Shown here: positions 19,180 through 28,053 of the stretch, piece by piece
Numbering within the stretch: the first letter of the stretch is position 1
Layout: each line of letters begins with the position of its first letter
Assembly: GCF_014174405.1 (NCBI RefSeq)
Contig: NZ_JACEGA010000001.1
Location: 3,942,501 to 4,006,500, forward strand
DNA length: 64,000 nucleotides
Reading direction: 5' to 3'
DNA from: Variimorphobacter saccharofermentans
GTDB taxonomy: Bacteria; Bacillota; Clostridia; Lachnospirales; Lachnospiraceae
Program-made: the position numbers and the translations under genes
Notes under the pieces: model-generated
What the model was told of the DNA's origin: nothing
The model's input: only the letters and a program-made list of their open reading frames with translations
The model's database searches: none

Positions 19180-19944
19180 TCAAATATTTTTTAACGAATT
19201 GATAATATCAGCAAACCACTTATCTTCTGGCTGCTCATCTGGCATATTCTGATATAAGTAGTTGATTTTATTTCTGACTGCTTGATTAAATCGATACGTT
19301 TTTTCATTACTCTCAAGAGATTCTATCATTTTTTTAGTTGCCTTTTGATTTTGCTCATGAGAATTTCTAAAAGCAATCCACGCCTGACAGCTGCATGGAT
19401 TTTTCACATCAATGAGATTGCAGTGTTCGGCGAAGAAGCTGTCCAGATTCATTCTTGCTCGGTGTAACAACCCTTTTGTAGCCCCCTCGGATACTTGCAA
19501 TATTTCTGACACTTCACTAACAGATAATCCAAACATATCAACCAAGGAAAATGTTATCCTTTGATGCAACGTCAATTTGCGAACCATTGCATAGAAGCAT
19601 CCGTTCTGGAGTTTTCGGATGGATTCCTCTACAATAATTTCTTCTTCCGGATTTGCTATCTGCGTTACCAGTACATTACCTTCTGCTTCTAATACTTCTA
19701 TACTCTCATGCAGTTCAATATTTCTGTTTTTATTTTTTCTGTAATCCATAAGAAAATGGTTAAAACAGATTGTTCGCAGCCATTTTTTGATTGCTTGCTC
19801 CTCTCTCAGTTGTCCGATATTTTTCCACGCGCTGATAAATGTTTCTTGTACAATATCTTCAGCTTTTTGTGGGTCACAAGCTAATTTCATTGCATACTTA
19901 TAAATGTATGTTCCGTACTCATTTACTATTTCTTCAATATTCAT
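19180..19944 (-). CDS. ECF RNA polymerase sigma factor
   Basis: A 254-residue sigma-70 family protein. Region 2 is at about residues 7-75 (AEDIVQETFISAWKN, WLRTICFNHFLMDYRK), region 4 at about 122-170 (LTLHQRITFSLVDMFGLSVSEVSEILQVSEGATKGLLHRAR). Beyond this is an extra 80-residue C-terminal part starting HCNLIDVKNPCSCQAW, a possible zinc-binding or regulatory tail. No anti-sigma gene is adjacent. Confidence 0.9.
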   Translation of the reverse strand: MNIEEIVNEYGTYIYKYAMKLACDPQKAEDIVQETFISAWKNIGQLREEQAIKKWLRTICFNHFLMDYRKNKNRNIELHESIEVLEAEGNVLVTQIANPEEEIIVEESIRKLQNGCFYAMVRKLTLHQRITFSLVDMFGLSVSEVSEILQVSEGATKGLLHRARMNLDSFFAEHCNLIDVKNPCSCQAWIAFRNSHEQNQKATKKMIESLESNEKTYRFNQAVRNKINYLYQNMPDEQPEDKWFADIINSLKNI

Positions 19945-19985
19945 ATTTTTCCTTTACTGTTATGAGTTTATCTTCACCAATACCG

Positions 19986-20717
19986 TTACATAGTTTCGTA
20001 ATTGATGATACGTTCATTACTAATTGATTTATTTTCCATACAAGCATATACAATTTCATTAAATAACTGATTTTCAATCCAGGGGTAATCATGTTTAGCT
20101 TTTAATATAGTAATTTCTTTTGCATTTTGACATATATGTAGCAAATCGCGATTTGACTTTTTAAGGAATTCCGGTTCTTTCTCGCCTGCAATAAGCAATA
20201 TAGGTACTTTTGTTTCATTTAACCCATCCGGAATTCTGGAATACAATATCATCTCTTTATAGACTCGTTTCAGCATCTCTGATGTAACATACTCTTTTTT
20301 ATATTTTTTCCGATTCAAAAAACTCACAAACGTGCATACCATGGAATTTGTAAATATCTTGTATAAAGGAGAAGGTTGCAGATTCCCGCTTGCAATAACA
20401 GCTTGTTCAATTAATTCAGGATATCTGCTAATCAGATTAATTAATACCACTCCTCCCAGTGAGTGTCCAATAACATAAGCTTTTTTATCATTTGAATTCT
20501 CTCTGATGATTTGTGCAATGAGCTCGACACTAGATTTAATAGAAAACGGTTTTATTTCAGCACTTCTTCCATGTTCAGGTAAATCCACCACAATGCAGTG
20601 ATAATCTCTGAAATAATCTAAACTTCCTCCCCATATACTGCTGTCCATGCCGCCGCCATGAATAAAAACAATCGTAGGAGCATTTTTATTACTATACTCT
20701 TCAAAATATAAATTCAT
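19986..20717 (-). CDS. Alpha/beta hydrolase
   Basis: 243 residues from ATG at 20717 (MNLYFEEYSNKNAPTIVFIH), with AAAGGA upstream. FIHGGGMDSS forms the oxyanion region, GHSLGG holds the nucleophile Ser near residue 95, and KHDYPWI near the end gives the catalytic His. A small esterase or lactonase is likely. The gene lies 41 bp upstream of the sigma factor gene on the same strand. Confidence 0.85.
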   Translation of the reverse strand: MNLYFEEYSNKNAPTIVFIHGGGMDSSIWGGSLDYFRDYHCIVVDLPEHGRSAEIKPFSIKSSVELIAQIIRENSNDKKAYVIGHSLGGVVLINLISRYPELIEQAVIASGNLQPSPLYKIFTNSMVCTFVSFLNRKKYKKEYVTSEMLKRVYKEMILYSRIPDGLNETKVPILLIAGEKEPEFLKKSNRDLLHICQNAKEITILKAKHDYPWIENQLFNEIVYACMENKSISNERIINYETM

Positions 20718-20828
20718 AATTGTCCTTTCTATTTGAAGCCAGTGGTGAAGCTTGTGATTTTTCACTATTAGAAACTTACCGTTTTATACTTTGCTTTCCT
20801 TTTATCAATTATGATTTATATAACCCTT

Positions 20829-21152
20829 TTACCAAAAGGCTATCTTATCATACCTTATCTGATTGGAATCTAATACCTCTTGAAAAGCAAACATTTCTGT
20901 ATTTTCATCCAAGAAATTACGAAATAGCTTTGAAGTTTCCTCTAAGTCCGGGTTCCTTAAGACATTTTCAAGAAATTTCATCCATTCTTCAATTTCTATA
21001 TCATAATGATAATCATCTGCTTCTTCAAAATTGACTGAAACTCCAATAATATCATTTTTATTATCGGTCCAAATGACATAATCAACTATGTTATTCACTT
21101 TAATACGTTGTCCATGTTGGAACCCCTGACGTAGCCAGTCATCACTTAGCAT
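20829..21152 (-). CDS. Unrecognised small acidic protein
   Basis: 107 residues, acidic, no membrane segment. Begins MLSDDWLRQGFQHGQRIKVN and has alternating strand-like and helical stretches (VDYVIWTDNKNDIIGVSVNF, then IEEWMKFLENVLRN). I do not recognise a family. It lies just upstream of the hydrolase gene and downstream of a zinc-ribbon gene on the same strand. Confidence 0.6.
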   Translation of the reverse strand: MLSDDWLRQGFQHGQRIKVNNIVDYVIWTDNKNDIIGVSVNFEEADDYHYDIEIEEWMKFLENVLRNPDLEETSKLFRNFLDENTEMFAFQEVLDSNQIRYDKIAFW

Positions 21153-21179
21153 ATCACCTTAATCTCCTTTGTAATTCCA

Positions 21180-21395
21180 CTATTCCTCAATAACCCTGCA
21201 TACATCATGACCGCATTTCGCACATCTCCCATTTAGCAGAATTCCTAATCCCTTCTTATAGGTCATCGTATACCCTGGAGCTATTGTCGTTACACCGCAG
21301 GTTCCACAAAACACGTTCTGCAACAATTTTTTCCGGATATCTTCCGGAATGCTATTCCACTTTCTTAATGCAGCTATATCCGAAATATTATCCAT
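21180..21395 (-). CDS. Small zinc-ribbon protein
   Basis: 71 residues from ATG at 21395 (MDNISDIAALRKW). A helical N-terminus is followed by FCGTCGV and RCAKCGHDV, two CxxC knuckles about 30 residues apart, so one zinc ribbon is expected. Role unknown; it could bind nucleic acid. Confidence 0.65.
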   Translation of the reverse strand: MDNISDIAALRKWNSIPEDIRKKLLQNVFCGTCGVTTIAPGYTMTYKKGLGILLNGRCAKCGHDVCRVIEE

Positions 21396-21563
21396 GGCTA
21401 GTTCCTTCCTAAAAAAAGAATAAATCAATTCCTTCTAACTTACTTATCTCTTAACGAAAATAGTACAGTGGCGGGTTATGACCCCCGCTTTACAATCACC
21501 CACGCATAATTATAGGCTACACCGTCTTTATTTCATACTCTGTATCCCTCGATATATGAGTAC

Positions 21564-22193
21564 TTAACAGTTAATATTTGCTTTTCTTGCTTGACTGCAC
21601 AAATCTCCGACATTAAGCGTGTATTCCTTATCATTTTTAATAAAATGAGTTCCACATTGTCTAAACTCAAAGCGGACTCCTTTCGCTATGCACTGTTCCC
21701 GAATTGATAAAACCCAATTGTAATTCAGTGGTCTTGCATTTCTATCAGATTCACCACCAACTACAACCAATTCAACATTATCCAGATATTCATCAATATT
21801 TATCTCTTCAATCAGTGGTTGACAAATAATATTCCTGTGCTTTATATGAAATGTCGTAAACAATGAAAGCCTATAATCTGCACTTTCTTGATTTTCCACA
21901 GTACACCCAACAGTTACATTGTCGTATCCTTCGTTCCAGTCAGCCGGAATGCACTTAGTAAACCTCTCGATTCTCTTTGTCAGAAAAATAAAATTCAAAT
22001 CAGAGCGTTCTTTTATCATTTTCCAACACTCTTCTCTCCACTTATCTGCTTCTACTATAAAAAAATCTGTAGAAAAGCATAGGTACACTGTTTGACCTGA
22101 TTTGATTTTGTATTCACCTTTCTTATTCTTTGCTACAGGCGCATTGAAATTATCGGATTTTATGGATGCCTTTCCAATGATTCCGGGATGCAT
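21564..22193 (-). CDS. DUF5131 family protein, N-terminally truncated
   Basis: 209 residues with the DUF5131 blocks QTVYLCFSTDFFIVEADKWR, LNFIFLTKRIERF, NVTVGCTVENQESADYRL, VVVGGESDRNARPLNY and the late FEFRQCGTHF. Family members normally begin with a W-P-GC--C--GC-C--Y segment of about 30 residues, which is absent here. The open frame starts inside a recombinase-like gene, so a deletion near 22190 probably removed the true start. Often phage- or island-borne. Confidence 0.75.
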   Translation of the reverse strand: MHPGIIGKASIKSDNFNAPVAKNKKGEYKIKSGQTVYLCFSTDFFIVEADKWREECWKMIKERSDLNFIFLTKRIERFTKCIPADWNEGYDNVTVGCTVENQESADYRLSLFTTFHIKHRNIICQPLIEEINIDEYLDNVELVVVGGESDRNARPLNYNWVLSIREQCIAKGVRFEFRQCGTHFIKNDKEYTLNVGDLCSQARKANINC

Positions 22194-22432
22194 CCGATAA
22201 TAATACGGAGGTCTTTTTCGCTGATAAAGTCCAGACCATCCATAATATCCTGCTTCGACTCTCCAAGATTTTGAAGCGAAGAAACATAAATAGCTTCTTT
22301 ATCAGTTGCAGTTATGTCCTTTATCTCCTTTACAGAGCGGATTTCTATATCATCGCCAAACGAATTCATTAGTTTTTCATTCGGAATATCGCTCATTGTT
22401 GCTTCATCATTTTCCAAAATATATATAATCAT
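22160..22432 (-). CDS. Recombinase-like small protein, probably C-terminally truncated
   Basis: 90 residues from ATG at 22432, preceded by AAGGAAG. The segment IYVSSLQNLGESKQDIMDGLDFI resembles the VSSLDRLGR(N/S)KKDIL part of serine-recombinase N-termini, followed by LRIIIGCIPESL. The active-site Ser region is not recognisable and the DNA-binding part is missing. It overlaps the truncated DUF5131 gene by 34 bp. Confidence 0.45.
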   Translation of the reverse strand: MIIYILENDEATMSDIPNEKLMNSFGDDIEIRSVKEIKDITATDKEAIYVSSLQNLGESKQDIMDGLDFISEKDLRIIIGCIPESLERHP

Positions 22433-22552
22433 CAATACCACTTCCTTCTATAATAATATCATCTGTAATAAGTCTATCAAAAAGTTTACTAATTGCAAGC
22501 AAATATTTACTTTCATGTGATTTCAGATGTACGATTACCCTGATATGTAACA

Positions 22553-23137
22553 TCAGTCAAATGGCAATTCCGCTTCAATTACTGTAATATCTCTTATTTC
22601 TCTCATATGTTCTTGCGTTTTCTTTTCATCATATCCCGGTAAATTCATTATATCGTTAGCAATACCGTAAGCACGATAACCAATATCCACATTAGCTTCA
22701 TTCTTGATAAATCTTTTTGCTTCTATGATAACATTTTCCATATCCTTAATTAATTTATAAATATATCTTATGTAGATTAACCTCTCTTTTTCTCCTAACC
22801 CCTCCGTATTAAATATTGTAGATAACGCCTTAACCATTTCTGTTGATATTTTTCTATTTTGAAAATTATTTTTTATACAATCCTCAAGCGCTGCCTCAAG
22901 CTCATCTATATCAATCTTTTTTGCATAATTTCTATGATTATACCAGTCATCATATAGACTTAATTTTTCTCTGATGTGTTCTTGCGTTGTCTCAGTTATA
23001 TGATGCTTACCCGTCTCTATGCACGATACAGTTACTTTTGCAATACCTGCCATCTCAGCAAATTCTTTCTGTGTCAAATGTAGTTCTTCTCTCAATTCTC
23101 TCAATGGATTCATCTGTTTAATATTTTCTTCTTTCAT
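22553..23137 (-). CDS. XRE-family transcriptional regulator
   Basis: 194 residues from ATG at 23137 (MKEENIKQM), with AAGGAG upstream. An XRE helix-turn-helix lies at residues about 12-60 (LRELREELHLTQKEFAEMAG then VTVSCIETGKHHI). The rest is helical and unrecognised, likely for dimerisation or partner binding. It is divergent from the unknown plus-strand operon starting at 23622 and could control it. Confidence 0.85.
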   Translation of the reverse strand: MKEENIKQMNPLRELREELHLTQKEFAEMAGIAKVTVSCIETGKHHITETTQEHIREKLSLYDDWYNHRNYAKKIDIDELEAALEDCIKNNFQNRKISTEMVKALSTIFNTEGLGEKERLIYIRYIYKLIKDMENVIIEAKRFIKNEANVDIGYRAYGIANDIMNLPGYDEKKTQEHMREIRDITVIEAELPFD

Positions 23138-23621
23138 AAGCACTCCTTTTTTTCAAAAAAGCATATAACTAAAAATCGCTATAATTATATCATAAGTTCA
23201 ACTTAAGCCCAATCTATTGATTACAACTTTTTCATATGGTATTGTGAATATAAGTTAATTAGATGCAACTACTTCTTCCTTGTAAAGGAACATTTTCAGG
23301 ATAAAAGTAATAGCATGGGCTTAACTTATATTACAATTAAAGGAGTGATGCAGCAACCGAAGAAATCTTTGTACTACTGATTCTTCTGACTACTGGCAAA
23401 TATCATTCACCTGAATTCTCAGGATTCTACAATCGCCAGTATGCATTCCCATAACTTTCTCAAAAAGGATATTGGCAACCATATTTTCTATTTGATGTTA
23501 CAAAGCAAATGGCTTATTAAGTGCACCCTTTTTTAAGAAAAAGCACATTGACAACAACACATCAAATGTACCTAACAACAGTCAGTATCTTGCTGGCACC
23601 AATAAAAAGGAGGATTTTACA
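23138..23621. other. Divergent promoter region, no gene seen
   Basis: 484 bp between the XRE regulator and the plus-strand operon. Partial inverted copies of a TTAAGCCCA motif lie near 23201-23210 and 23316-23325 and may be operator sites. A stretch at 23355-23450 can be read as EEIFVLLILLTTGKYHSP on the plus strand but has no start codon, so it looks like a remnant. Confidence 0.45.
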
Positions 23622-24125
23622 ATGAAAGTTAAATATGTAACTGAAAAAGAAACAGAAATCACTGAGGATGCTGAATTTAGAATTGATTTTCTTAACAACC
23701 TAGCATCATCACTTACCAAATCATCATATAAGGATGATTCTATACCATACGCTTCAATAGAAGAAATTCGTAATGCTGATAAGCTTGATGACTGGCATAA
23801 GATGCTCTACTGTACGCTTTATTATGAAGGTGTAATTAAACATCTTGCAAATGTCTTTTCCATATTGAATGCCGTTACCAATAATTATTACATTATGTCA
23901 CCAATTCCAGATACGGCAGATGACAAAATGAATTTTATGATGGATTTGGAATCGCACTTTCCCTTTACTGATTTACCATCGGCCATCAACTTAGTTCCAG
24001 CAACAATTATTAGGAAACACCAAAACAGTGAAGAAAAATTAAAAGAAGATGATTTTATACCGAAAACTCTTTCCGGTATCAGAGGGAAGAAAGTAACAAT
24101 ACTTGGCAATGGTTTCACAGACTAA
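23622..24125 (+). CDS. Unknown operon protein 1 (167 aa)
   Basis: A 167-residue soluble protein preceded by AAGGAGG. It contains ITEDAEFRIDFLNNLASSL, a helix-rich middle (DWHKMLYCTLYYEGVIKHLA) and a hydrophilic end (SGIRGKKVTILGNGF). I do not recognise it. First gene of a five-gene plus-strand cluster in which every gene has a strong ribosome site, between an XRE regulator and a decayed Tn7-like module, so it is probably element cargo. Confidence 0.65.
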   Translation: MKVKYVTEKETEITEDAEFRIDFLNNLASSLTKSSYKDDSIPYASIEEIRNADKLDDWHKMLYCTLYYEGVIKHLANVFSILNAVTNNYYIMSPIPDTADDKMNFMMDLESHFPFTDLPSAINLVPATIIRKHQNSEEKLKEDDFIPKTLSGIRGKKVTILGNGFTD

Positions 24126-24204
24126 AATTCTGAATTTGTTTCCAGAAACAATTTATAAGACGTAACCAAACTACCAATACAATTTAAAAATGGAGGAATT
24201 TACA

Positions 24205-24573
24205 ATGAAGACTTATTTCACTAGTAACGGACACAAGATTACCCCCGCTGATATTGATGCTTCTATCATACTAGGAAGATATCCTGATAATAAAGATTTA
24301 CCGGTAATGATTATTTTGGATGCCTTTAAAAAAAGCTCTGACCAAGAGCTTGCGTGTCATGCGTTTACTCTTCTTGATACAGTTGAGCAAGTACTATTTG
24401 GCGGTGACCATGAAGCAGCCATGAAATGTTACGAAAGAGCAATAGAAATCTACCGGACAACTGGTCGATTTGAATTTGACCAGGCTGTCGATGAATATAT
24501 GCTTACACACTCGCTTAATAAGACCACTAAAAATTCAACAATGATTTTCACAAGGAGGAACCCGAATGAATGA
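24205..24573 (+). CDS. Unknown operon protein 2 (122 aa)
   Basis: 122 residues from ATG at 24205 (MKTYFTSNGHKITPADID), chosen because GGAGGAA lies just upstream. Helical, with two helix pairs around LACHAFTLLDTVEQVLFG and AMKCYERAIEIYRTTGRF, the second resembling a TPR helix. The last 8 bp overlap the start of the next gene, showing translational coupling. Function unknown. Confidence 0.62.
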   Translation: MKTYFTSNGHKITPADIDASIILGRYPDNKDLPVMIILDAFKKSSDQELACHAFTLLDTVEQVLFGGDHEAAMKCYERAIEIYRTTGRFEFDQAVDEYMLTHSLNKTTKNSTMIFTRRNPNE

Positions 24574-25090
24574 ATTAGCTGTAGGTACCCGATACCCTAA
24601 ATACCAGAATTACTCTGATGATATTCGATTTGACGTCGCTGATGATGGAGCAAACCTGATTATTAGTTACAACAATCCAACCGTGGAGGAAAAGAATTGG
24701 TTCTGTAGTGGTAAACCTTTACAGGTAAGATTCATTACACTACATGATGTAATCTATCTTCTATTTAAGTTTGATAATTCCCCTTGGATGGATGCCCCTT
24801 ATTCACCTCATCTTTCTATAAATATGACGCAAAAAATATCCATCGATAGTAATACAACAGGTTTATCATTAACCATATTCTTATTCGATTCATCAACTGG
24901 AGAATTGCAACACATTCGATTAGTGGGTTTAGGGAATCAGTTATCAAAGACTTTGATTAAAGAGATTTATTCTATCAAGAAAAAGCCTTTCAATCGAGGC
25001 TCATATGATGATTCTATCAGAAGAACATACGCAAGGTATACCACTGAGGATATGGTCAAGATGACTATGACATCATTCAAATTACAATAA
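24566..25090 (+). CDS. Unknown operon protein 3 (174 aa)
   Basis: 174 residues. Predicted beta-rich in the middle (DIRFDVADDGANLIISYNN, then LQVRFITLHDVIYLLFKF), ending in a basic segment (KKKPFNRGSYDDSIRRTYAR). No family recognised. Starts inside the end of the preceding gene after an AAGGAGG site. Confidence 0.62.
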   Translation: MNELAVGTRYPKYQNYSDDIRFDVADDGANLIISYNNPTVEEKNWFCSGKPLQVRFITLHDVIYLLFKFDNSPWMDAPYSPHLSINMTQKISIDSNTTGLSLTIFLFDSSTGELQHIRLVGLGNQLSKTLIKEIYSIKKKPFNRGSYDDSIRRTYARYTTEDMVKMTMTSFKLQ

Positions 25091-25117
25091 CAAAAATAAA
25101 TTATAGGAGGCTTGGTC

Positions 25118-25342
25118 ATGAAAAAAATAGATTCAATTTCAATTTCAACATATGAAAACAGTGAAGGTTACTTTTTTGATATAGTAACCAATCATGCAGA
25201 AGGTAAATGCGAAATATGGCTTCATAAAAAAGAAAGTAGTATCAAAGAGTATATTGCTTCCGCCTCAGTGGATGGGGAACTTCCTACTGAAGAGTATATA
25301 CTTAAAATGATAGATAATTGTCTAAGACATGCCTTTTCGTAA
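25118..25342 (+). CDS. Unknown operon protein 4 (74 aa)
   Basis: 74 residues from ATG at 25118 (MKKIDSISISTYENSEGYFF), with AGGAGG 7 bp upstream. Short beta-strand-like N-terminal half, helical end (EEYILKMIDNCLRHAF). Same strand and orientation as the other members of the cluster. Family not recognised. Confidence 0.55.
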   Translation: MKKIDSISISTYENSEGYFFDIVTNHAEGKCEIWLHKKESSIKEYIASASVDGELPTEEYILKMIDNCLRHAFS

Positions 25343-25405
25343 CATAACGATTCAAAAGATAGAATCATCACTGTTTCACCAAATAATCATAATAGGAGGA
25401 CCCTT

Positions 25406-26002
25406 ATGAGTAATAAATTAAAGAGATTATCTAAAAATATCTATTTCATAAATAATATAAACAAAGGCTTTTATCATTACACCATGAACACAGGTCATGT
25501 TCTATTTCAACCCCGCCACTCGGTATTGCCTTCTGCTTTTTTGAAAACTACCCTGCTTTGGAATCTCAGCCTAAAAGAAGGTGGGCTGGACGAATGCTTA
25601 TACTATCCCAATATTAAATTTAACATTAGTTCTACAATAGATGACGATGTTGCATCCACTCTATTAAGTATTTATCTGGAAGATTTAAAAGTACCCTTAA
25701 TTCATTCTTCTATTAGTATTAATGGCACTTCCGCCTATAATCAAGCCAAGATGCTTTCTTCTATATGGGAAGTTCCAACAAATACAATTACTACCCTTCA
25801 AACACCTTGTCTTATTGACGTTATTAATTCTGACGCATATATACTTTACATAAAGTTGCTAACCGAAAAAAATCTCTGCATTGAGGATGCCGGTTGGACT
25901 GGAGATTATTGCAATTGTATGGGACAAGTTATGCTTATCTATGTTTTGATAGGTGAATTCTCGCGTAAGAACTTGCTGGACATCTTCTGCTATCATAAAT
26001 AG
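25406..26002 (+). CDS. Unknown operon protein 5, C-terminus foreign
   Basis: 198 residues after AGGAGG. The first ~150 residues look like a coherent domain (GHVLFQPRHSVLPSAFLKTT, LYIKLLTEK). From about 25860 the frame runs antisense through the decayed tnsD, so the last ~45 residues are probably not native and the original gene has been cut by a deletion. Function unknown. Confidence 0.5.
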   Translation: MSNKLKRLSKNIYFINNINKGFYHYTMNTGHVLFQPRHSVLPSAFLKTTLLWNLSLKEGGLDECLYYPNIKFNISSTIDDDVASTLLSIYLEDLKVPLIHSSISINGTSAYNQAKMLSSIWEVPTNTITTLQTPCLIDVINSDAYILYIKLLTEKNLCIEDAGWTGDYCNCMGQVMLIYVLIGEFSRKNLLDIFCYHK

Positions 26003-26450
26003 TTTTTCAATAGCATCAGGTGAAAAACCAATTGCCTCGTTTGATATACAGTTTTCTTCATCAGCCGCAATAAAGCTTTGTCTATAAGCTCCGCGCATTA
26101 ATACCCTGCTGTTTTGCAAAGGAACTTTATGCTTAGGACAAATCAGTACCTCTGTTATCTGGTGCAGACGGTGCCAGTACATCTCTCCAAAGTTTTGAAT
26201 ATCCTCTTTCATACATTCGGGACAATATCGAAACTGGCGGTTCTGATTAATGCTACATGATGATATCAATCCCGACTTATTATATATTAGCGATACCTGT
26301 CCATCTTTCATGAGTGCACTAATTTCTCTAGCCCTATCTTCTGGTAAAAATGAGGCAATATAGGGAAACAAGGTATGCTTATGAACGAAATAATCTGATG
26401 TATACTGGTAATCTGGCAAGTTTGATACCAGCTTATCTAATTTACCCTTA
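25859..26450 (-). pseudogene. tnsD: Truncated TnsD/TniQ-like targeting protein
   Basis: Reading in from about 26450 gives LDKLVSNLPDYQYTSDYF, then HTLFPYIASFLPEDRAREI, then the TniQ zinc signature YCPECMKEDIQNFGEMYWHR with LICPKHKVPL. The N-terminal 60-70 residues and the large C-terminal part are missing. TnsD-like proteins choose the attachment site of Tn7-like transposons. It is fused directly to the end of truncated tnsB, so tnsC has been lost. Confidence 0.82.
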
Positions 26451-27564
26451 AATGTGGTTTATAATAATCTTGAATCAGCTTAAAAAACCTTTCAACTGGA
26501 CTTTTTAACTCAGCTCTGAAACTAGGTAGATTGGTTACCAATACACCTAATTCTGCTAATTGGGCAAATGTATCGCTAGTATATTCTTTTCCTCTGTCTG
26601 TCACTAATCGTCCAGGCAAACAATTGTAAGATGGCCAATCTTCTTTTGAAACCTTTATTCCATAACCCTCACAGTGCTTTACCTTATCCATTACGATATT
26701 CACCATTAATCCTCGCAGAGAGTAAAGCCCACCCTCAAGTGTCACTGTATATCCATAGCATAATCCGGAATAAGCGTCTACACATGCTGTTAGCACTGGT
26801 CTACCAATGATATGAGTTCTTGTATCATCCACCAGATAGATATCACAAATTGTACTGTCAAACATCCCCGTCCCCGAAGCTGGTGCAAACGATTGGACAG
26901 AGTCACCAACGCACGGGCGCATGTCCCGCTGGTAGGCTTTTAAACCGTTACGTGATATCTTAAAGTTCTGCATCTTTTTAGTTTTACGGTAAAAATAGCG
27001 GAATTGATGAAAGGTTGGGTAAGAATCTTTAAGCTTTCCCTCATTATCACAGTACTTTGCTTGTAGCATCATTGTATAAGCTACCGATAGGCTATTTTTA
27101 TCAGTAGTATAAAAGAATTTGTTTAATGCCCACCGTATATTCTTTTCTGTCTCTGACAATTCCCGTTTCTCCTCTTTCCTTATAGCCGGAGCCAATGCTT
27201 TCTTGTCTTGTGCCACAAGATACATCCATAAATAGCTCCGAATCGTCTGTTTACTGATTCCGTACTGAACAGATGCTTCTGCGATTGCATCACTTCGAAG
27301 TTTCTCATTTGATACTACTGGAAGGATATCAGCAATCATCGTATATCGCTTATGCATCACAGAAATTGCAGACTCCTCTGTAACCTCATCAATCTCAGCT
27401 AACTCATATTGCATATATTCCATAATAACTTCATTGCTAATCCAATAAGGCATTCTTTTTTTATTACAATCCACCACAAACGATTCATTTTCTCTTACCT
27501 CTAATATCCTAAGAACAATTCCACTTCCATCTGTAATCACATTATTTTTCTGAATTTGCATCAA
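26437..27564 (-). pseudogene. tnsB: Truncated TnsB-like DDE transposase
   Basis: 375 residues remain of a protein normally 600-700 long. A helix-turn-helix region (AEASVQYGISKQTIRSYLW) is followed by the catalytic core: the D of FDSTICDIYLVDD, the D of RLVTDRGKEYTSDTF and the E of SPVERFFKLIQ. The protein stops 15 residues after the last catalytic residue, exactly where tnsD sequence begins. The start overlaps the end of tnsA by about 20 bp, as is usual in Tn7-like operons. Confidence 0.85.
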
Positions 27565-27871
27565 TCACAATCCTCCAATCCGTAACGCCTCTTTTAGCCC
27601 AGTATTCCCTTGATAGTTCCAATAACTTTGCTGTTCTGGGTAGGTCTAACTGCTTCCGATAAACACATTCCCTTACTAATAAATCGCCGTCTTTTTTCGT
27701 GCATACGAAATCTGAAGTAAATTCTGCCTCTTCCTCCAAACTATCCAGAATAACATTGCACCTGATTTCTACAATGTCATCCTGCGCTGAAAGATAATCT
27801 GCACATGCATATTGAACTGCATCGTATGTCTTTAAAATTTCATTGCACTTTGGAATTTGTCTTTTTTCACA
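27542..27871 (-). pseudogene. tnsA: TnsA-like endonuclease, start not resolved
   Basis: The open frame from 27871 reads PKCNEILKTYDAVQY, then VEIRCNVILDSLEEEAEF, then DFVCTKKDGDLLVREC, then KLLELSREYWAKRGVTDWRI. This matches the TnsA pattern (D...DG...R-VK...R...KLE-ER-YW---GI-WRIV). No normal start codon lies in this frame before TTG at 27739, while ATG/GTG candidates at AAAGGATGATGTG are out of frame, so a start-proximal frameshift is likely. Confidence 0.62.
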
Positions 27872-27906
27872 TCATCCTTTTTGTACTTTTTTTCTCAATT
27901 TTTTCC

Positions 27907-28053
27907 TCCGAATTTTCTCCGAAAAATCTCCCGAAAAATTTCATTTCTCCGAAAAACATGAATTAGACAAAATTTTTCGGAAACAAAAATCCTTATACTA
28001 AGCCACTTCCGAAAAATTTGCTACGAAAAATATCTCCCGAAAAACCTCATTTT
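27907..28053. repeat. Iterated CCGAAAAA array beside the Tn7-like genes
   Basis: The core CCGAAAAA or ACGAAAAA occurs at least six times in one orientation and once inverted (TTTTTCGG at 27973-27980). Two longer copies, CTCCCGAAAAA(T/C)(T/C)TCATTT, lie about 105 bp apart (27929 and 28034). Its place just upstream of tnsA is where Tn7-like right ends carry multiple TnsB-binding sites. It is not a CRISPR: spacing and unit length vary. Confidence 0.6.

Noticed and set aside
27907..28053. Possible CRISPR array from repeated GAAAAA units
   Set aside because: Unit length and spacing vary, one copy is inverted, there are no spacers of constant size and no cas genes nearby.
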